Positions 1 through 11,829 of a DNA stretch of 64,000 nt are shown here, in pieces. Both the position numbers and the translations under genes were made by a program. The DNA lies in the NCBI GenBank assembly GCA_024663395.1, contig JANFAH010000086.1, positions 124,001-188,000 of the forward strand, written 5' to 3'. The notes under the pieces are model-generated. The model was not told where the DNA came from. It saw nothing but the letters and a program-made list of their open reading frames with translations, and searched no databases. Numbering within the stretch: position 1 is the first letter of the stretch; each line of letters opens with the position of its first letter. The DNA is from Pisolithus tinctorius (taxonomy: Eukaryota > Basidiomycota > Agaricomycetes > Boletales > Pisolithaceae).

Positions 1-511
1 CGGCTGTGATAGGTCCACGTCCTGCGAGGGGATAGACCATTTTCTCCCGTCCTCAATTGTTAGCCAGTGGCGCAGGATGCGTCTTGAATAGTCTCACTCA
101 ACTGGTTCGTTATGTACGGTTAATCATTGAAATATCGAACGACAGCCCTAGCATTCAAATTACCGTGCGTACGTCGCCTGGTATGTATCTCGCCACCTTT
201 TGCAAGTCATGAAGGCGATAATAACATGCAATATATAACTAGTAGCATGCGACAGGATACAATTAGCCTCCCCTTTGGGCAGGTGTGCTCGAGGGGGGGA
301 GGACACTCACGGAAGTGACTGTCCTACTAGGCCTGCACATCCGAAAGGTAATGACACTGTACATACAGCTTCTGCATTGCTCGCGGATGAACTCGTGTAA
401 GGTATGACGTGGTATTTCTGTTGGAAAGCAATGCAACAACATCGAACCCAAGCACAAAAAATGACGAAAATCCTACAACTCCAAGACGCCCAAGGATTAA
501 AGCTAATGATA
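1..511. other. no recognisable gene
   Basis: Downstream flank of the glycosyltransferase gene. Only short open frames without family resemblance are seen. It probably holds the 3' untranslated region of the neighbouring minus-strand gene. Confidence 0.5.
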
Positions 512-2724
512 CTAAAGTACAAAGCTCCATGCATCTCGGTCGTCCGCCCAGAGCCTGGCGTACTCTAGGCATAGTCGATATACATACGCTGTGTAGTAGC
601 ATGCATCAATCTCCTGCTTACCCCAAAACATACGAAAACTAACCTTCCATATCGACAGTGCGTCCAATGGTCTTTTTCCATTGTTTCCCGGCTCGTGCTA
701 TCTTCTTCAACTGCTGGTCCCCATTTGCGTGTATGTTCTTGACCTCGGGGACGTGTGACATGTTGGCGATTCTCAGGGTTGCGCTCGACGGTCCGGAGAA
801 GTAAGCGTGGATATTGTATATCTCTGAATAAGATGATGACAAAGGTATGAAGTGCAGCCTGATCGCGGAAGTCACCTCAGCCATGATGTTTCCAAGGGAG
901 AAAAAGACTCACCATGGTTGTATCCAGTCTGTAAAGTATTCCTTGTACACAGTCGACTTAATGACAGCGCTGTCGGATGCCATGAACGCCATGAATCGGC
1001 CTGAATAAGACATGCCATCCAGATCGATGAGATATTTATACGACCAATGCTCGCCAAGCGGAACAGATTGTGCGAACCGGTGCTCTCGACGTAGGGCTTC
1101 TTCGCCACCCGGATAACTGCCGACCGCAGACACGAAGGCGACATCCATGATTTCGCGGTTGAGCTCCATTGCGGGGACAGTTGTAGATATGTACGTGCCA
1201 GGATTGAGAGGGGATTCGTGAATGATAGTATAGTTTGCCTTGGCGTTTTCATGTGCCATACGAAGGAATCTGGGTGGCAAGATGAGCACGTTGGAGGCGT
1301 GACTCCAAATCACCCTACCTATGCCGCTGGTAGAAAGGAGAAAACCCAGGCGGCGTGCTTCCTCCACCGGTAGTGGCTCCTCGCCAAAAAATAACCTCAA
1401 CCTTATCGTCCCAGGGAACCTCCATATCATCGATTTCCTTGGGATCTTCGTTGGTTGGATCCCAGCCATAGGTATAGCGGGAATTCTGACCATGATAGTA
1501 ATGACTTGGGATCCTGATATCTGCGAAACCTTTGGCTCTTGCAGGCGAAAGGACGGGATATAATTGTGGCACGGTGCGCCAGTCAGAAAAGAAGTGACCT
1601 TGGGTGAAATGAGCCCAGGGGTAATGGCAGTAGTCGAGGTCTACATCGACCGACTCCGCAAAATTAAACACTTCGTCGACAGTGTTCTGGGGACCAAGTA
1701 GACTCCTCGGTTTCTCCGCATTCGGGTTCCGGTAGGAGCTGAATAGCCGACGTGCTTGGGTATCTGGAGCACAGGTACGACGGAATGCATGCCAGACACT
1801 GCCTGTCCCTTTCCAATCGGGGGTAAAGTTTTCCACTGCGAGAATAGTGCAAGAGTTACACCACCCATGTTACGAAGGCCGGAAAAAGATGCGCACCCGA
1901 AAGCTCTTCAATGGTGAGATTAGGATAGGTCTGGTGTTCCCAAGGTACAAGCACTCGACCCTCCGCCTTTGCGTTGATCGGGAAGTCCATATCTGGGAGC
2001 TACACCAGGTTTGGCCGTCTGCAGAGAGATGTCAGTTCAAAAACACATACCTTATCTTGGAACTTTTCCAGAAGCCGACGGAAACCGAGAGCCCGGTGTC
2101 CTTTCTCGGTGTCCTTGAACTTCTTCTCTACCTTCAGGTCGATAGCAAGACCATCTTCTATGCGAACCAAGTCAATAGAAGGCAGCTGCCCAGCCTACAC
2201 GTCAATCTAGGTTAGCATCACTGCCAGGGTGGGTCACGCATTTCCCTTACTTCGTAGGCCCTCCATCTGAACTCTGCACCACTGAGTGACCAAAACGGAG
2301 CAAGGTCTTCGACAATTGCATCGAATTCGTCTACTAGCTTCACGTCATTTTCGGTTGCAAACTTCCACCAATCGTCGAATCCAAGAGGCGGATCTCGACC
2401 GTACCGGCGCTTGTACTCTGCGACCGCCTCTGGGAGGGTTTTGCTTTGCTTTGCGAGCAATGTCTTGAATTTCTCTTCCGCGTCGGCCATGAGCCGTGGT
2501 ATTGGGTGCTCGTCAAGGACGTTGGAGTCGCCGTAAAGAGCGAAAGGGAGCCACTTGGAAGGTGATCTGAACCAACTTGATCTGGCTGCTGAGGAGCCGA
2601 CGACCTCGCGATTCCGCCTCGATGAAAGAAGCCCAGCGAGCATGAAGAACAAAAACACCCATGCTATGTAAAGCCATCCCCGCATCCTAGTAGCGCGCAC
2701 ATCGCGTGCATCGAGAGAACCCAT
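512..2724 (-). CDS. GT90 / CAP10-like glycosyltransferase, membrane anchored
   Basis: Probable Golgi type II glycosyltransferase of the CAP10/GT90 family, which in fungi includes xylosyltransferases of capsule and wall polysaccharides. The start at 2724 gives a short cytosolic tail, then one hydrophobic anchor (about residues 17-35). The family landmarks follow in order: YKRRYGRDPPLGFDDWWKFA near residue 110, EGRVLVPWEHQ, PDWKGTGSVW, FWRGATTGGG, SYKYLIDLDG and SGRFMAFMASDSAVIKST. The last part, HFIPLSSSYSEIYN, leads into a C-terminal YRLCLEYARLWADDR. Exon 1 is 2724-2251 and exon 2 begins at 2194. Another intron sits near 1270-1320 between QRHR and FLRMA. The last intron is 643-589, so the final short exon ends with TAG at 514-512. 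The acceptor sugar and polymer cannot be told from sequence. The gene is divergent from the AMSH-like gene across 288 bases. Confidence 0.9.
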
Positions 2725-3012
2725 ACCCAGCCAACCCTAGCACCTGCGAAGCTCTATCCACTCGTAGGACAGTGAGAAAAGTAAGTAGAGATACCCAAAA
2801 ACCAGATGATTAGCGTATGGAGGTGACGTCTTACAACGCACCGCGAGTTGAATGACTTCAGCGAGATTCTCGGGTTATTTATTTATTAATTATATTTCTA
2901 CGTTCTCCCTCACGTGACCGAACCGAGGCTATTGTCCGGAAAAGGAAAGTTAACCGCTCTGCGCGCGAGGCTCTCCCTTGTTCTGCCGTTCCCCCCCAGC
3001 GAGTGTTGAGCC
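2725..3012. promoter_or_regulatory. shared divergent promoter region
   Basis: This 288-base gap separates two genes read in opposite directions, the glycosyltransferase leftward and the AMSH-like gene rightward. It contains an A/T-rich stretch (about 2876-2895). Promoter function is inferred from position only; no defined factor site is claimed. Confidence 0.4.
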
Positions 3013-5569
3013 ATGAGCCCGTCAGATTCAGCCTTTCGCCAGTCTCTCCACCCAGCCCCGTCGGCCCGCAGGCCTCTCAGTATTGCAGAGCTTGCAGATC
3101 GTGCAGTGAACAATCTATGGGACCCGTCGAGAGGGCTGAAACAGTGGTTGAGAGCTGCCGACGGTTTCCGGAAAGCAGGCCGGAGCTACGCTGACGCAGG
3201 GGATCTCGAGGCTGCTTTTGTTGAGTTTGCTAAAGCTGCTACTATTATCCTCGAGAAACTTCCCACACACAAAGAGTACTACACAGTCCTGACAGCGACT
3301 CAGCGTCACAACCTTGGTCTCGTGAGTGTCCTGTCCAGCGCTTTCCCCGTTTCCCCTTCTGTAGAAACTATTGTTGTAATGCTGTGTACTCCGTTTGACA
3401 GGATATGTACTGTGTATATGTTGCACTCGAGTTTTAAATGCCTTGTTTGCGCTTTCTTTGGACTTGGGCTGATGGATGTCCCACAGAACGGTCAGGCGAT
3501 CCTCGAAAATCTTGGGGAACTGAAGCCAGTTTTAGTCGACCGCTATGAACGTTGGGCGAGTCGAAATCCAGAAGAAGCGGCTCGTGCTCGTGCTGCCCTG
3601 GAGCAAAATGTGAGACAATCGATAGAGGAACGAGATACTAGGCACCCTGCCCCGGACGAATCGGGATGGCAAGCTCAGGAAGCTGCAAGGCTCGATTCAA
3701 ACAGGAGGCGCGAAGTCGAGAGACGGAGGGACGAATACCGTTATAGAACTGTAGATTCAGGGGCTTCGGAATCTCCTCGTCGGTTGCAGGTCGACACCAG
3801 AGTTAGGACGAAAGAGGATGTTCCTCCTGCGGTGAGACGTGCGCCAACTATATCTCGTGGAGAATCCGTGCAGAACAGACGAGAGAGGGAGACTTCCGAG
3901 CAGTTGACACCTGTGAGTGCGGAAGAACGCCGAAGAGAACGTGATGATATTAGGTGGAAGCAGGAAGATATCTGGACACAGGAGGAGGAAGATGCAGCAA
4001 GGCGACGACCCAGAGAACAGCAAGGCATTCTCCGACGCCAGCAAGAAGCAGAAGCCGCATCTCGAGCAGCACGATACAGTATCAACCAACCTCCAACACA
4101 CGTGGCCGGTCCCTCTGCCCTAAACCCCCAGCGCTCGATGACGGCAGAACCACCATACGGAGAAGCAGTCCCTTTACCCATGCCCCTGGAAAGCCCTACT
4201 AGGTCGGCGTTGTCTTTGCATTTCTGCTACTAGGCTGACCAAGCTGCAGGGATCCGGTGAACAAGCCACAGAATGTGAAACCGTTCGTATCATCTTGGGC
4301 TCGTGCTCAACCGAGACTAACTTCACGCAGCCCATCATACCCGATACCAGTGACCACAACATCACCTGTGCCACCAGACGGACGTATCCGTTACCCTCAC
4401 CTCATGTCGCAGCATCAGCTTCTGCAAGGTTATACCCCTTCCCTGCACTCCATGTTTAATTACCCAAGTCTTAAAGCTTCCGACGTCGCCCCATCGTCAT
4501 TACTCTTCATTCCAGATTCGTCAAGATCGAGTTCAGATAGTCTTTACTCCGCCGATATACTCCACCATCCTTCTAATGTTCCCCTTATCCCTCCCGCCAC
4601 TCAACGCCCACCCGCACCGCCCCGACTTGCTTACCCCACTCTCTCTCGGCACCCTCAAGGAGCACCATCATCCACTCTGCAGCATGTCAGCAATGACCGT
4701 TACCGTACCCCGTCACAAGAATCGGCCCGCATCATACGAGACCGAGCTGCGGACGACCGGGTGCCAGAACTCAAAACGGTGCTGCTACCACGGGACTGCC
4801 TTCCCCGCTTCCTATCTATTGCGGCTCTTAACACAGCGCGCAATCGCGAGACATGCGGGCTCCTGCTCGGCAGGGATCAGAATGGCAAGTACGTTGTCAC
4901 CGTACTGTTGATTCCAAAGCAACACTCGACCAGCGATACGTGTACTATGGACGAGGAGGAACTGGTAATGCAGTTCACGGAGGAGAGGTCGTTGATAACG
5001 CTAGGATGGGTAAGTAGCTGAGGGAGAAATCCGTCTGCCTCTCCTAATGTCCTCTGTATTTTCAGATCCATACACATCCTTCTCAATCATGTGTGTATAA
5101 TGTCGTATCGGCTTATCATCGGACGTCCTAATTCAACCGATCAATTTCAACAGGCTTCATGTCCTCGGTAGACTTACACACGCACTCGGGCTTCCAGCGG
5201 ATGCTCCCAGAGTCGTTTGCGGTTGTTTGTGCACCGAAGTCCACTCCAAAGTAAGCTATCACTAGACAGCACACATACATGCCGAGTTTGAAATTGACAA
5301 TGTGTTATCCGTTAGTTTTGGGATTTTCCGGCTGACAGATCCGCCTGGCTTACAGACCATCCTGGCCTGCGATGCCAAGGAAGCATTTCATCCTCACCCT
5401 GACATACCAATTTATACCGTACGTGCACGACTTCATTTCCATCGTCGCCCCGTTTGCCGTACTGTTACTGAATCACCATCGCTTTTTTTCCCTTCTCTCT
5501 TTGCAGGATGCGGACAAGGGACACGTGCAGATGAAGGATTTATCCCTTGAAATCGTAGACCTGCGATAG
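3013..5569 (+). CDS. AMSH-like JAMM metalloprotease (K63 deubiquitinase)
   Basis: Homologue of AMSH/STAMBP and yeast-type Sst2, zinc metalloproteases that trim K63-linked ubiquitin chains on endosomal cargo beside ESCRT-0. The N-terminus (residues 1-103, exon 3013-3321, then from 3487) matches the helical USP8/STAM-binding domain ([20 protein letters not shown]). A long Arg/Glu-rich, probably coiled-coil and disordered linker follows. The C-terminal JAMM domain begins near [13 protein letters not shown] and carries RETCGLLLG (catalytic Glu). Its metal motif [14 protein letters not shown] is split by an intron between Cys and Phe. Introns lie at about 3322-3486, 4202-4250, after GW near 5010, in the 5095-5153 stretch, 5251-5315 and 5420-5506. 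The first intron is 165 bases, a multiple of three and open in frame, so it can be mistaken for coding. All JAMM ligands are present, so the enzyme should be active. Confidence 0.92.
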
Positions 5570-7008
5570 CTGCGGCTGCGCTTTCTTCCTTTTCCTGTGT
5601 TGCATTCCCTCCGTGGTCCCGTATTTATCGGGCGACCATTCGTGGGATCCCAGTTCCACGTCCCTCCCCGCTTAATCGCCGTACGTAAACTGCTATGTGC
5701 ACTAAGCACGACAGAATGTCACGATCGCGACGACGATGGCATATACTCGCGTATTCAGTCTGACATGGATCCGAAACTCGTTGCACTAAACTTTGCTATG
5801 TCGCTGGCACTTGCTCACTTACAGAGACCTTTTTCCCCTTGATTTATGCGGTGAACTAACCCGTTGGACTGATGATCTTGCTACCAGACCCTGTGCTTAG
5901 TGGAAAGGCTGGAGACGCTATGAATCTCATCACGCCAGTTTGGCTTCATGACAAATGCTGGCGCAACATGGGGTGGCATACAGGTCCCTTGCCCTCTTTA
6001 ACCTGCCCTTTTTTGAATCAATGAGAGGAATCCTGAAATAGCCAGGATGACATGTGGAGCGCTGGTAGTTGGATATCTTTCATGTCGGGCGTGTGGATGG
6101 GTATGCCTTTTATCAAAGACACTGGTTGTAGTTCGCCAAGCTCCAGAGCATCCAGTAGGCGTCCTCAGCCTGGGGTGAAGGGAGATGGCGTTGCTTTGAA
6201 CTGAGCTCCACCGTCGTGATTCGGCCACGCCCTGTACTTTCAAGCTCCAAAGAGTGCTGGTGAAAACCTGCAAAACCAAGCGGCCTCGGTAACACTTTGT
6301 CCCATCGAATACAGCTACCGCCAAAACAAACAAAAAAAGGATTTTCATTCGGCCTCAATTCGATAATCCGCCAGACGGACCGAATCTCCTCCCGTGTCGC
6401 TCTGATCTTGCAACCAAGGCTCACCGTGTGGCCTTGACACGGGAAATAATAGCAGCAGTGATATCGACGGCTGCAGTTGGGAATTGCATATTAACCACTT
6501 GAGCGGCTGATGGCAAGTCACGCCTTGAGCGAAGGGCGCGCGATCAAACCGCAGGAACAAGTGACCAAACCATTTGAAAAACCTGATGAGGGCGAGGACG
6601 TTGTGATAATGATCTGGAGTCCGTGGATCGATATAGTCGCAAATGTTACTGATATGCATAGGTTGCAAGTTGGCAAGCCTACGGCGAGAGTTCGTCTCCG
6701 TTGATTCCCTCCCCCACGACCCGCAAGTGAGCGTTCGAAAGTGGGAAGTTGTCAGTGAGAACTCTATGGCAATACGAACTTTTATGATTCTTCCTATAAA
6801 CGAGTTAGGGAGAAAGTTACACACGGTGACAACAGCTGCACTTCGCTGTTATCAAGATTATAATGAGAATTGGCACTGACATTACCAACTGACCGCTGCG
6901 AACGTGCATATCCATCATATCACCCATTTGCGCAACGGTGGAAATGATCACCCGCGTCAGATCACACGATCCAGAACGACACATTTACAGATATCCATCC
7001 TAGTCCCC
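5570..7008. other. intergenic, no supported gene
   Basis: Lies between the AMSH-like gene and the transposon. Several open frames exist on both strands (longest about 159 codons at 6345-6824, minus), but none shows a family motif, splice pattern or promoter that convinces. Confidence 0.4.
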
Positions 7009-7038
7009 CATCAGCAAACGCGGACAAATCTAGTAGGG
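7009..7038 (+). repeat. left terminal inverted repeat of the Plavaka element
   Basis: The first 12 bases pair perfectly with the right end and the next 18 pair imperfectly, ending in TCTAGTAGGG. The subterminal array follows directly. Confidence 0.75.
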
Positions 7039-7300
7039 CCCGGCAGAGTCCGGCGCGGCTTGCGAGGCCTAGCAAGGCTCACAACAGCTAGCTAGGGGAC
7101 GGCGCGTTCCTGATCGGCCTAGCAAGAGCAGCCAGGAGCTTGCTGGATGCCACTAGATGCAGGTGTGATATTGCGGGGTCTAGCTAGGCGACGACAGTAT
7201 CTTGCAAGGCCTAGTTAGGCAATGACGGAGGGTTGCTAGTCCTAGCAAGGAGATGGGAGGTGCTGGCAAAACCTAGCTAGACTCGCTATTAGACTCGCTA
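7030..7300. repeat. left subterminal repeat array
   Basis: Many copies of a motif around GCCTAGCAAGG, with variants such as GCTAGCTAGG and GCCTAGTTAGG, in direct and inverted orientation. The clearest copy is at 7067-7078. In CACTA elements such arrays bind the element's own DNA-binding protein; that role here is inference. Confidence 0.7.
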
Positions 7301-7390
7301 TTAGACTCTTGCAAATATCATAGCATCGTATCACTAGTGTCAAGAGTAACTTTCGCGACATACCATCCTACTGTAGTACACAGGCAAGTG

Positions 7391-10300
7391 TTAAAGGTCA
7401 CCGTAGTCAAATTCTGTATCATCCGGGTTCCCCCCAGCACCGTCGTCGACGTCCGAACCAGTCTGTGCGATGTCATCACTCTCGTCCTCAACAACTTGTT
7501 CGAGATCGCCATATCCGTACTCTTCCATCTCGTCAGCTAGATCACCGCAAATGGATCCCTCGTCGGATGAGAAATGCAAGCTTCTGCTCGTGTCAGAATC
7601 ACCTTCACCCCCTTCGTCCGTGATGATTTTTCGCTCGTCTACATCATCACCATCAGAATCCGAGTCTTCATTACCATGCATGAATGCATGCTCCCATTCC
7701 AGAGTAACCGGTGCATTGTCCAGCTTGTCCCGGTCATCGAGGAGGCAGCGAGTTACCTCACGTGTCATTTTGTGCCCCACACCACCACCACGGAACTGCA
7801 TGAACATGTCTCGGTCAACAAACCTTCGAGGATTGCGGTGTTAGAGAGCTTGTGAGAAATCAGAATAAATGGAAATCTTACATGTTGATGTAGTACCAGT
7901 CCCAATCTTCATCCTTCTCTATTTCTTGGCGAGCGATCGAGGTGCCCAAAAGACTTGATGTACGCCCAAAATGAAATGCTGGAATGATATGTATGGCATG
8001 AACAACATCGTTCGGGTCAACAAATCCAAACGTGTTGTCAAGATCATCTTCAGGATAGAACCCGACGCGAGGCAGACGACGAGAGGCCCAGCCTGACTTG
8101 AAATGCCGATCGCGAGCGAACCATCGCACCCACAGCAAGTCAATGCGTTTGAGTGAACGATCGTTGAGCTCAGGTCCGTTATACTGGATCTCAACGTGGA
8201 AGATACCAATTATACGTGCGTACCAATAGGGGTGGGGGTTATCTTCATCCTCATGCGAAAGGACCATAATGTCAGGGTGGGTGCGGGGGTTGACTGAATC
8301 CTGCATACGGCGAAGGTCGTATGTTGTATAATTCACGCGTAGTAACTTGTGTTTGTAGAGACGGTTTTTGATGATGATCAGGCGATTTCGTTGAGCGACT
8401 GTAAATTCTTTGCCCTCGCCGTTGTCTGATATATCGCCTAGCAGGCGGCCCAGGATGTGGTTCTTCATGCGTCTGACAAAATCCTAGTCAATAGCCATCA
8501 ATAGCAGTTTTCAAAAGCAGATTAGGTCACAACTTACTCTCACCGCAGGATCATTCTTGTTTGCAGATACGAACCTTGTTATGTCAGTGTAGTTTTTTTT
8601 GCTCTGTGCCATCTGGTAGTGAACTTCCGGTGACCACTTTGGAAGCGGTTCGTCATCAGTGAAGTCGGGTGCAGCCTGTTGCATCTGTTGCAAAAGACGC
8701 TCGTGTTGTTGGTGCTTCGCAATGCCACGGGCAAAGGCGATCTTGTTGGTTCTGGAGTAGAAGCGCTTGACACGGCGATGCTCGAGTTCACCCTGAAATT
8801 ATGAGAATGCGTGTTTAAAAAAAGGTTTTTTAACTTACCACTTGTGTAGAGTAGTTATCAGTCGTTCCAAAGAGCCGAATAGAAGCCACGTAGTCACCCA
8901 GGGCATGTAGCTTGTATGTACCCATGTTGAACGTACGCTGCTTGCGGCTCCCAGCTCCCTTGGTCGTGGCAGTAGAGCCCGCTGCTGCCTTGGATCCTCC
9001 TTGTGCTCTAGCCACCTTTGAGCCTTGACGACGGGCACGTGCAGCTGTTTCACGAGGGAGGTCGTAGGTTTTGTAGGCCGCACAGCAATCGTCAGAGAAT
9101 TTCCGGAGGGCAATACCAAGGCGAGTAGTACTGTTGTCAAAATGGAACAGTGTCGTTTCAGTGTGCATGCGGAGTTTGCCAAAAGCGTGCCATGTCGCAA
9201 GTTCGAATAGTAGATCGAGAACAATAGAATTATACGGTTCGGGGAGTAAGCCTTCAAACACGGGAATGATGCACTTGTGTATTGTGTAAAAATTGTGCAT
9301 TCGCAAGTAGACAGATGAGGTACTCACTTGTAAGATGTCCTCGAAATCTCGTGCAGCCAGTCTTGAGAGATCCGACACGTTACTGTTGAACTTACGGATC
9401 GTGTCCCTCCCAAAGCTTGGCACCAAACGGAAGCTGTAGATTGTCAGCATTTGAGTCTTGAAGACGAAAGCTGATTTACCGTGTATTGAATTCCTGAATT
9501 TTGTCGTCGCCTGCTTCGAATAGGATCCGTATCAAGTGGGTTAAAGTCGCTTTCCATGCTCCAAGCTCAAATTCATGCATGAAGTCGGGCACAAACATGC
9601 GGTAGAAGTTGAACATGAACCGCGATAACTTTTCGGAGAATGCATTCTAGCAGTGTGTCAGCAAGTATGACAAATGAGGTAAAATTTGTACATGCCCGTG
9701 TAGGAACTAGGGACAGCGCACCAAGAATGTTCTCGACAACAGCCGCAATGATGCTACGACCAGATTCGAATATAGCTTTGCGTGCATGTTCAATAGAAAA
9801 CCGCCGGGGCTCATTATCCACTCGCTCCTTTTTTCTGCGGACCTGACGATCTCTCTTTGACCCTAGTTTCGAAATATTTTCCTTCCCAACAAGACAGCGG
9901 GGACACGGGTATTTCCCCAAATACTTCATAGAAGCAAGTAGAATTCTGTAAACATGTTATTGGTAGTGGCACGTGTAGGTGATCAGTACACGTACTTTTC
10001 GGGATAATCAGCTGCATATGTCAAAAGCCGCGGAAAGACCCTGCGTACTACTCCATCAGGAAACTCAATTATCATACCGTGTTCATACGCGTGGAGGAAT
10101 TCGTCATCGATAAGGAATGCCCATATGGCCTGCATCAGCTCACGCTTACAATGGGTGAGCACGGGAGCAGTAGCGCTGGTACCATAGACCTTGCGATAGA
10201 AATCTTGAATCTTGTCAGACAACTGCGGGATTGGGTGTCAGGCACATTACATCATTTATATATTTGTACTCGTCACCTTTGGAATATAGGCAAGATGATG

Positions 10301-11686
10301 GGCAGCGAAGGAGTTTGGTTTGGCACGAACATATTTTGATTGGTTTCCCAGGTAAAGATAGATTGGCCAGAGCACTGCATGCCCAAAATTTGCAAGGTGG
10401 GTCAAGTCTGACCAAAGCATAATTGCAGCGACTACAGTTTCGAGGCTACAATCTCGGGGCTGTGCCTTAATTGTTTCGTGTTCTTGGAGCATGACGTCAG
10501 CCGTGTAGACCTCGCCAAAGACTCGTTCTGGGATGGTGTCGTCATCCGCTTGCCAAAATAATTTGTAAGGGGTCGCATTATATTCTTCGGCAGCTGTCTC
10601 CGCAAAGGCGGCCTTGATTATGTCAGTGAGCTTGCGATAGTGGAGCTCTTCAACCTCGAATTCGGGGGCATTTTCTTCGTGCACTTTAACTCCCTCACAG
10701 GGCAGCCGGATTGTGACACTAGTTGTGTACCATGAGTTGGATGAAAAGAGTGTTGATTCATCCATTCGTCTTAGTTCTCGTTGAGCAACAAAACTGCGCA
10801 GGTCTTCGCGATCAAAGTCTGCTGCCAAGATGACATTGTGCACCAGATTATCAAGATCAGATTGAGATTTCTGTGTGGACCCGTTATAGAACCAGGACAT
10901 GAGGCGCCAAACTGTCGCATTCAGGAACGGCGTGAAATAATTCTTCCGAAGCTGCTTAAGCGAGTGGCTGAACCGAGCATTCCAGGGTTCTCCATCCTCG
11001 CCTGAGTCCTGCGTTGCACGGCCATCGCAAAGCTGTTCAATATGTGCCCCACTCTCTGGGTCATACGTCGGGAACCCACTTGCGTACTCCCGGAATAATC
11101 CATAGTTATTCTGCGCAGTACGATATAATGGTGAGTCTGACTGCAGCGAGTTACCATCTGACCCAGTCTCCATATGATTATCAGGATCGTAGTATTCGTT
11201 GCCTGGGGCCTCGAGCACATTTTGCTCATCTGGGACTTGGACGACAGGTACGGGCACAGGCCCAGCAGGTAATTCGTCTCGGTAACGCATGGGTAGTCGC
11301 CGAGCACGCTTCGGGAGACCCGAAGGTCGACGTTCGACATCTTCACCTAGATCTGGCCCATCAAACTGTCGCGAAGGTGAATACTTTTTTTTTTCTGCTG
11401 CAGAACGTAGTCTCACCCCCAAACAAGTGAACTCTGCCAGCCGTTTGGCATGCAGTGCGTTGCGTTCCCGTTCCTCTCGCTCTTGGGCTTCAGCCTCCTC
11501 TCGTTGCAGGCATTGTAACCTGCTCACTTCGGCTTCATGTCTGCGAACAGATGCAGGATATTCCTGCAATAATTTTTCATTTGCAGTTTTTTTGTTGGGA
11601 CACCATTTTTTTGCATGTACGGATAGTCCGCGTTCCCCCCGGACCACTTTTCCACAGGAGAAACACTTGATATCTGCTGTGGACAT
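7391..11686 (-). CDS. Plavaka transposase
   Basis: Cut-and-paste transposase of the basidiomycete Plavaka group. The first exon starts at 11686 and encodes an N-terminal zinc-finger-like motif (CFSCGKVVRGERGLSVHAKKWC split by about 18 residues between its Cys pair and final His/Cys). An acidic/proline linker follows. Then comes the hallmark block LWSDLTHLANFGHAVLWPIY, with NQSKYVRAKPNSFAAHHLAY just after it (about 10260-10440). Further exons carry the CPRCLVGKENISKLGSKRDR block (near 9880) and DFMHEFELGAWK (near 9580), then a helical region with PVFEGLLPEPYNSIVLDLLF (near 9240). A C-terminal KRIDLLWVRWFARD domain (near 8130) leads to a very acidic tail ending at 7391. Introns are short (for example 9258-9330 contains an alternative-looking stretch). 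No in-frame stop was found between the expected splice sites. Confidence 0.85.
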
Positions 11687-11829
11687 TAGTAGTAACTTTG
11701 TTTTTTTCGTCTGCGAGGCCTGCCACTAACTTTTTAGGACGTTTTTGATCGGATTCATCCGAGTCAAAAGCGCGTCTTGACGCGTCACACCTCTTCCATC
11801 TCTTTCCACCCCCTTCCACCATTACCGAC
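11687..11829. promoter_or_regulatory. bidirectional promoter inside the transposon
   Basis: Only 143 bases separate the two divergent start codons of the transposase (11686, minus) and the DUF6698-type gene (11830, plus). The stretch is pyrimidine-rich on the plus strand before 11830. Shared regulation is inferred from the arrangement. Confidence 0.5.

Noticed and set aside
3322..3486. Treating the AMSH-like first intron as coding
   Set aside because: It is open but has consensus GTGAGT and CACAG ends, and the joined exons restore the family's helical domain.
6345..6824. 159-codon minus-strand open frame
   Set aside because: No recognised motif, no promoter or intron support, and overlapping frames on the other strand are equally open.
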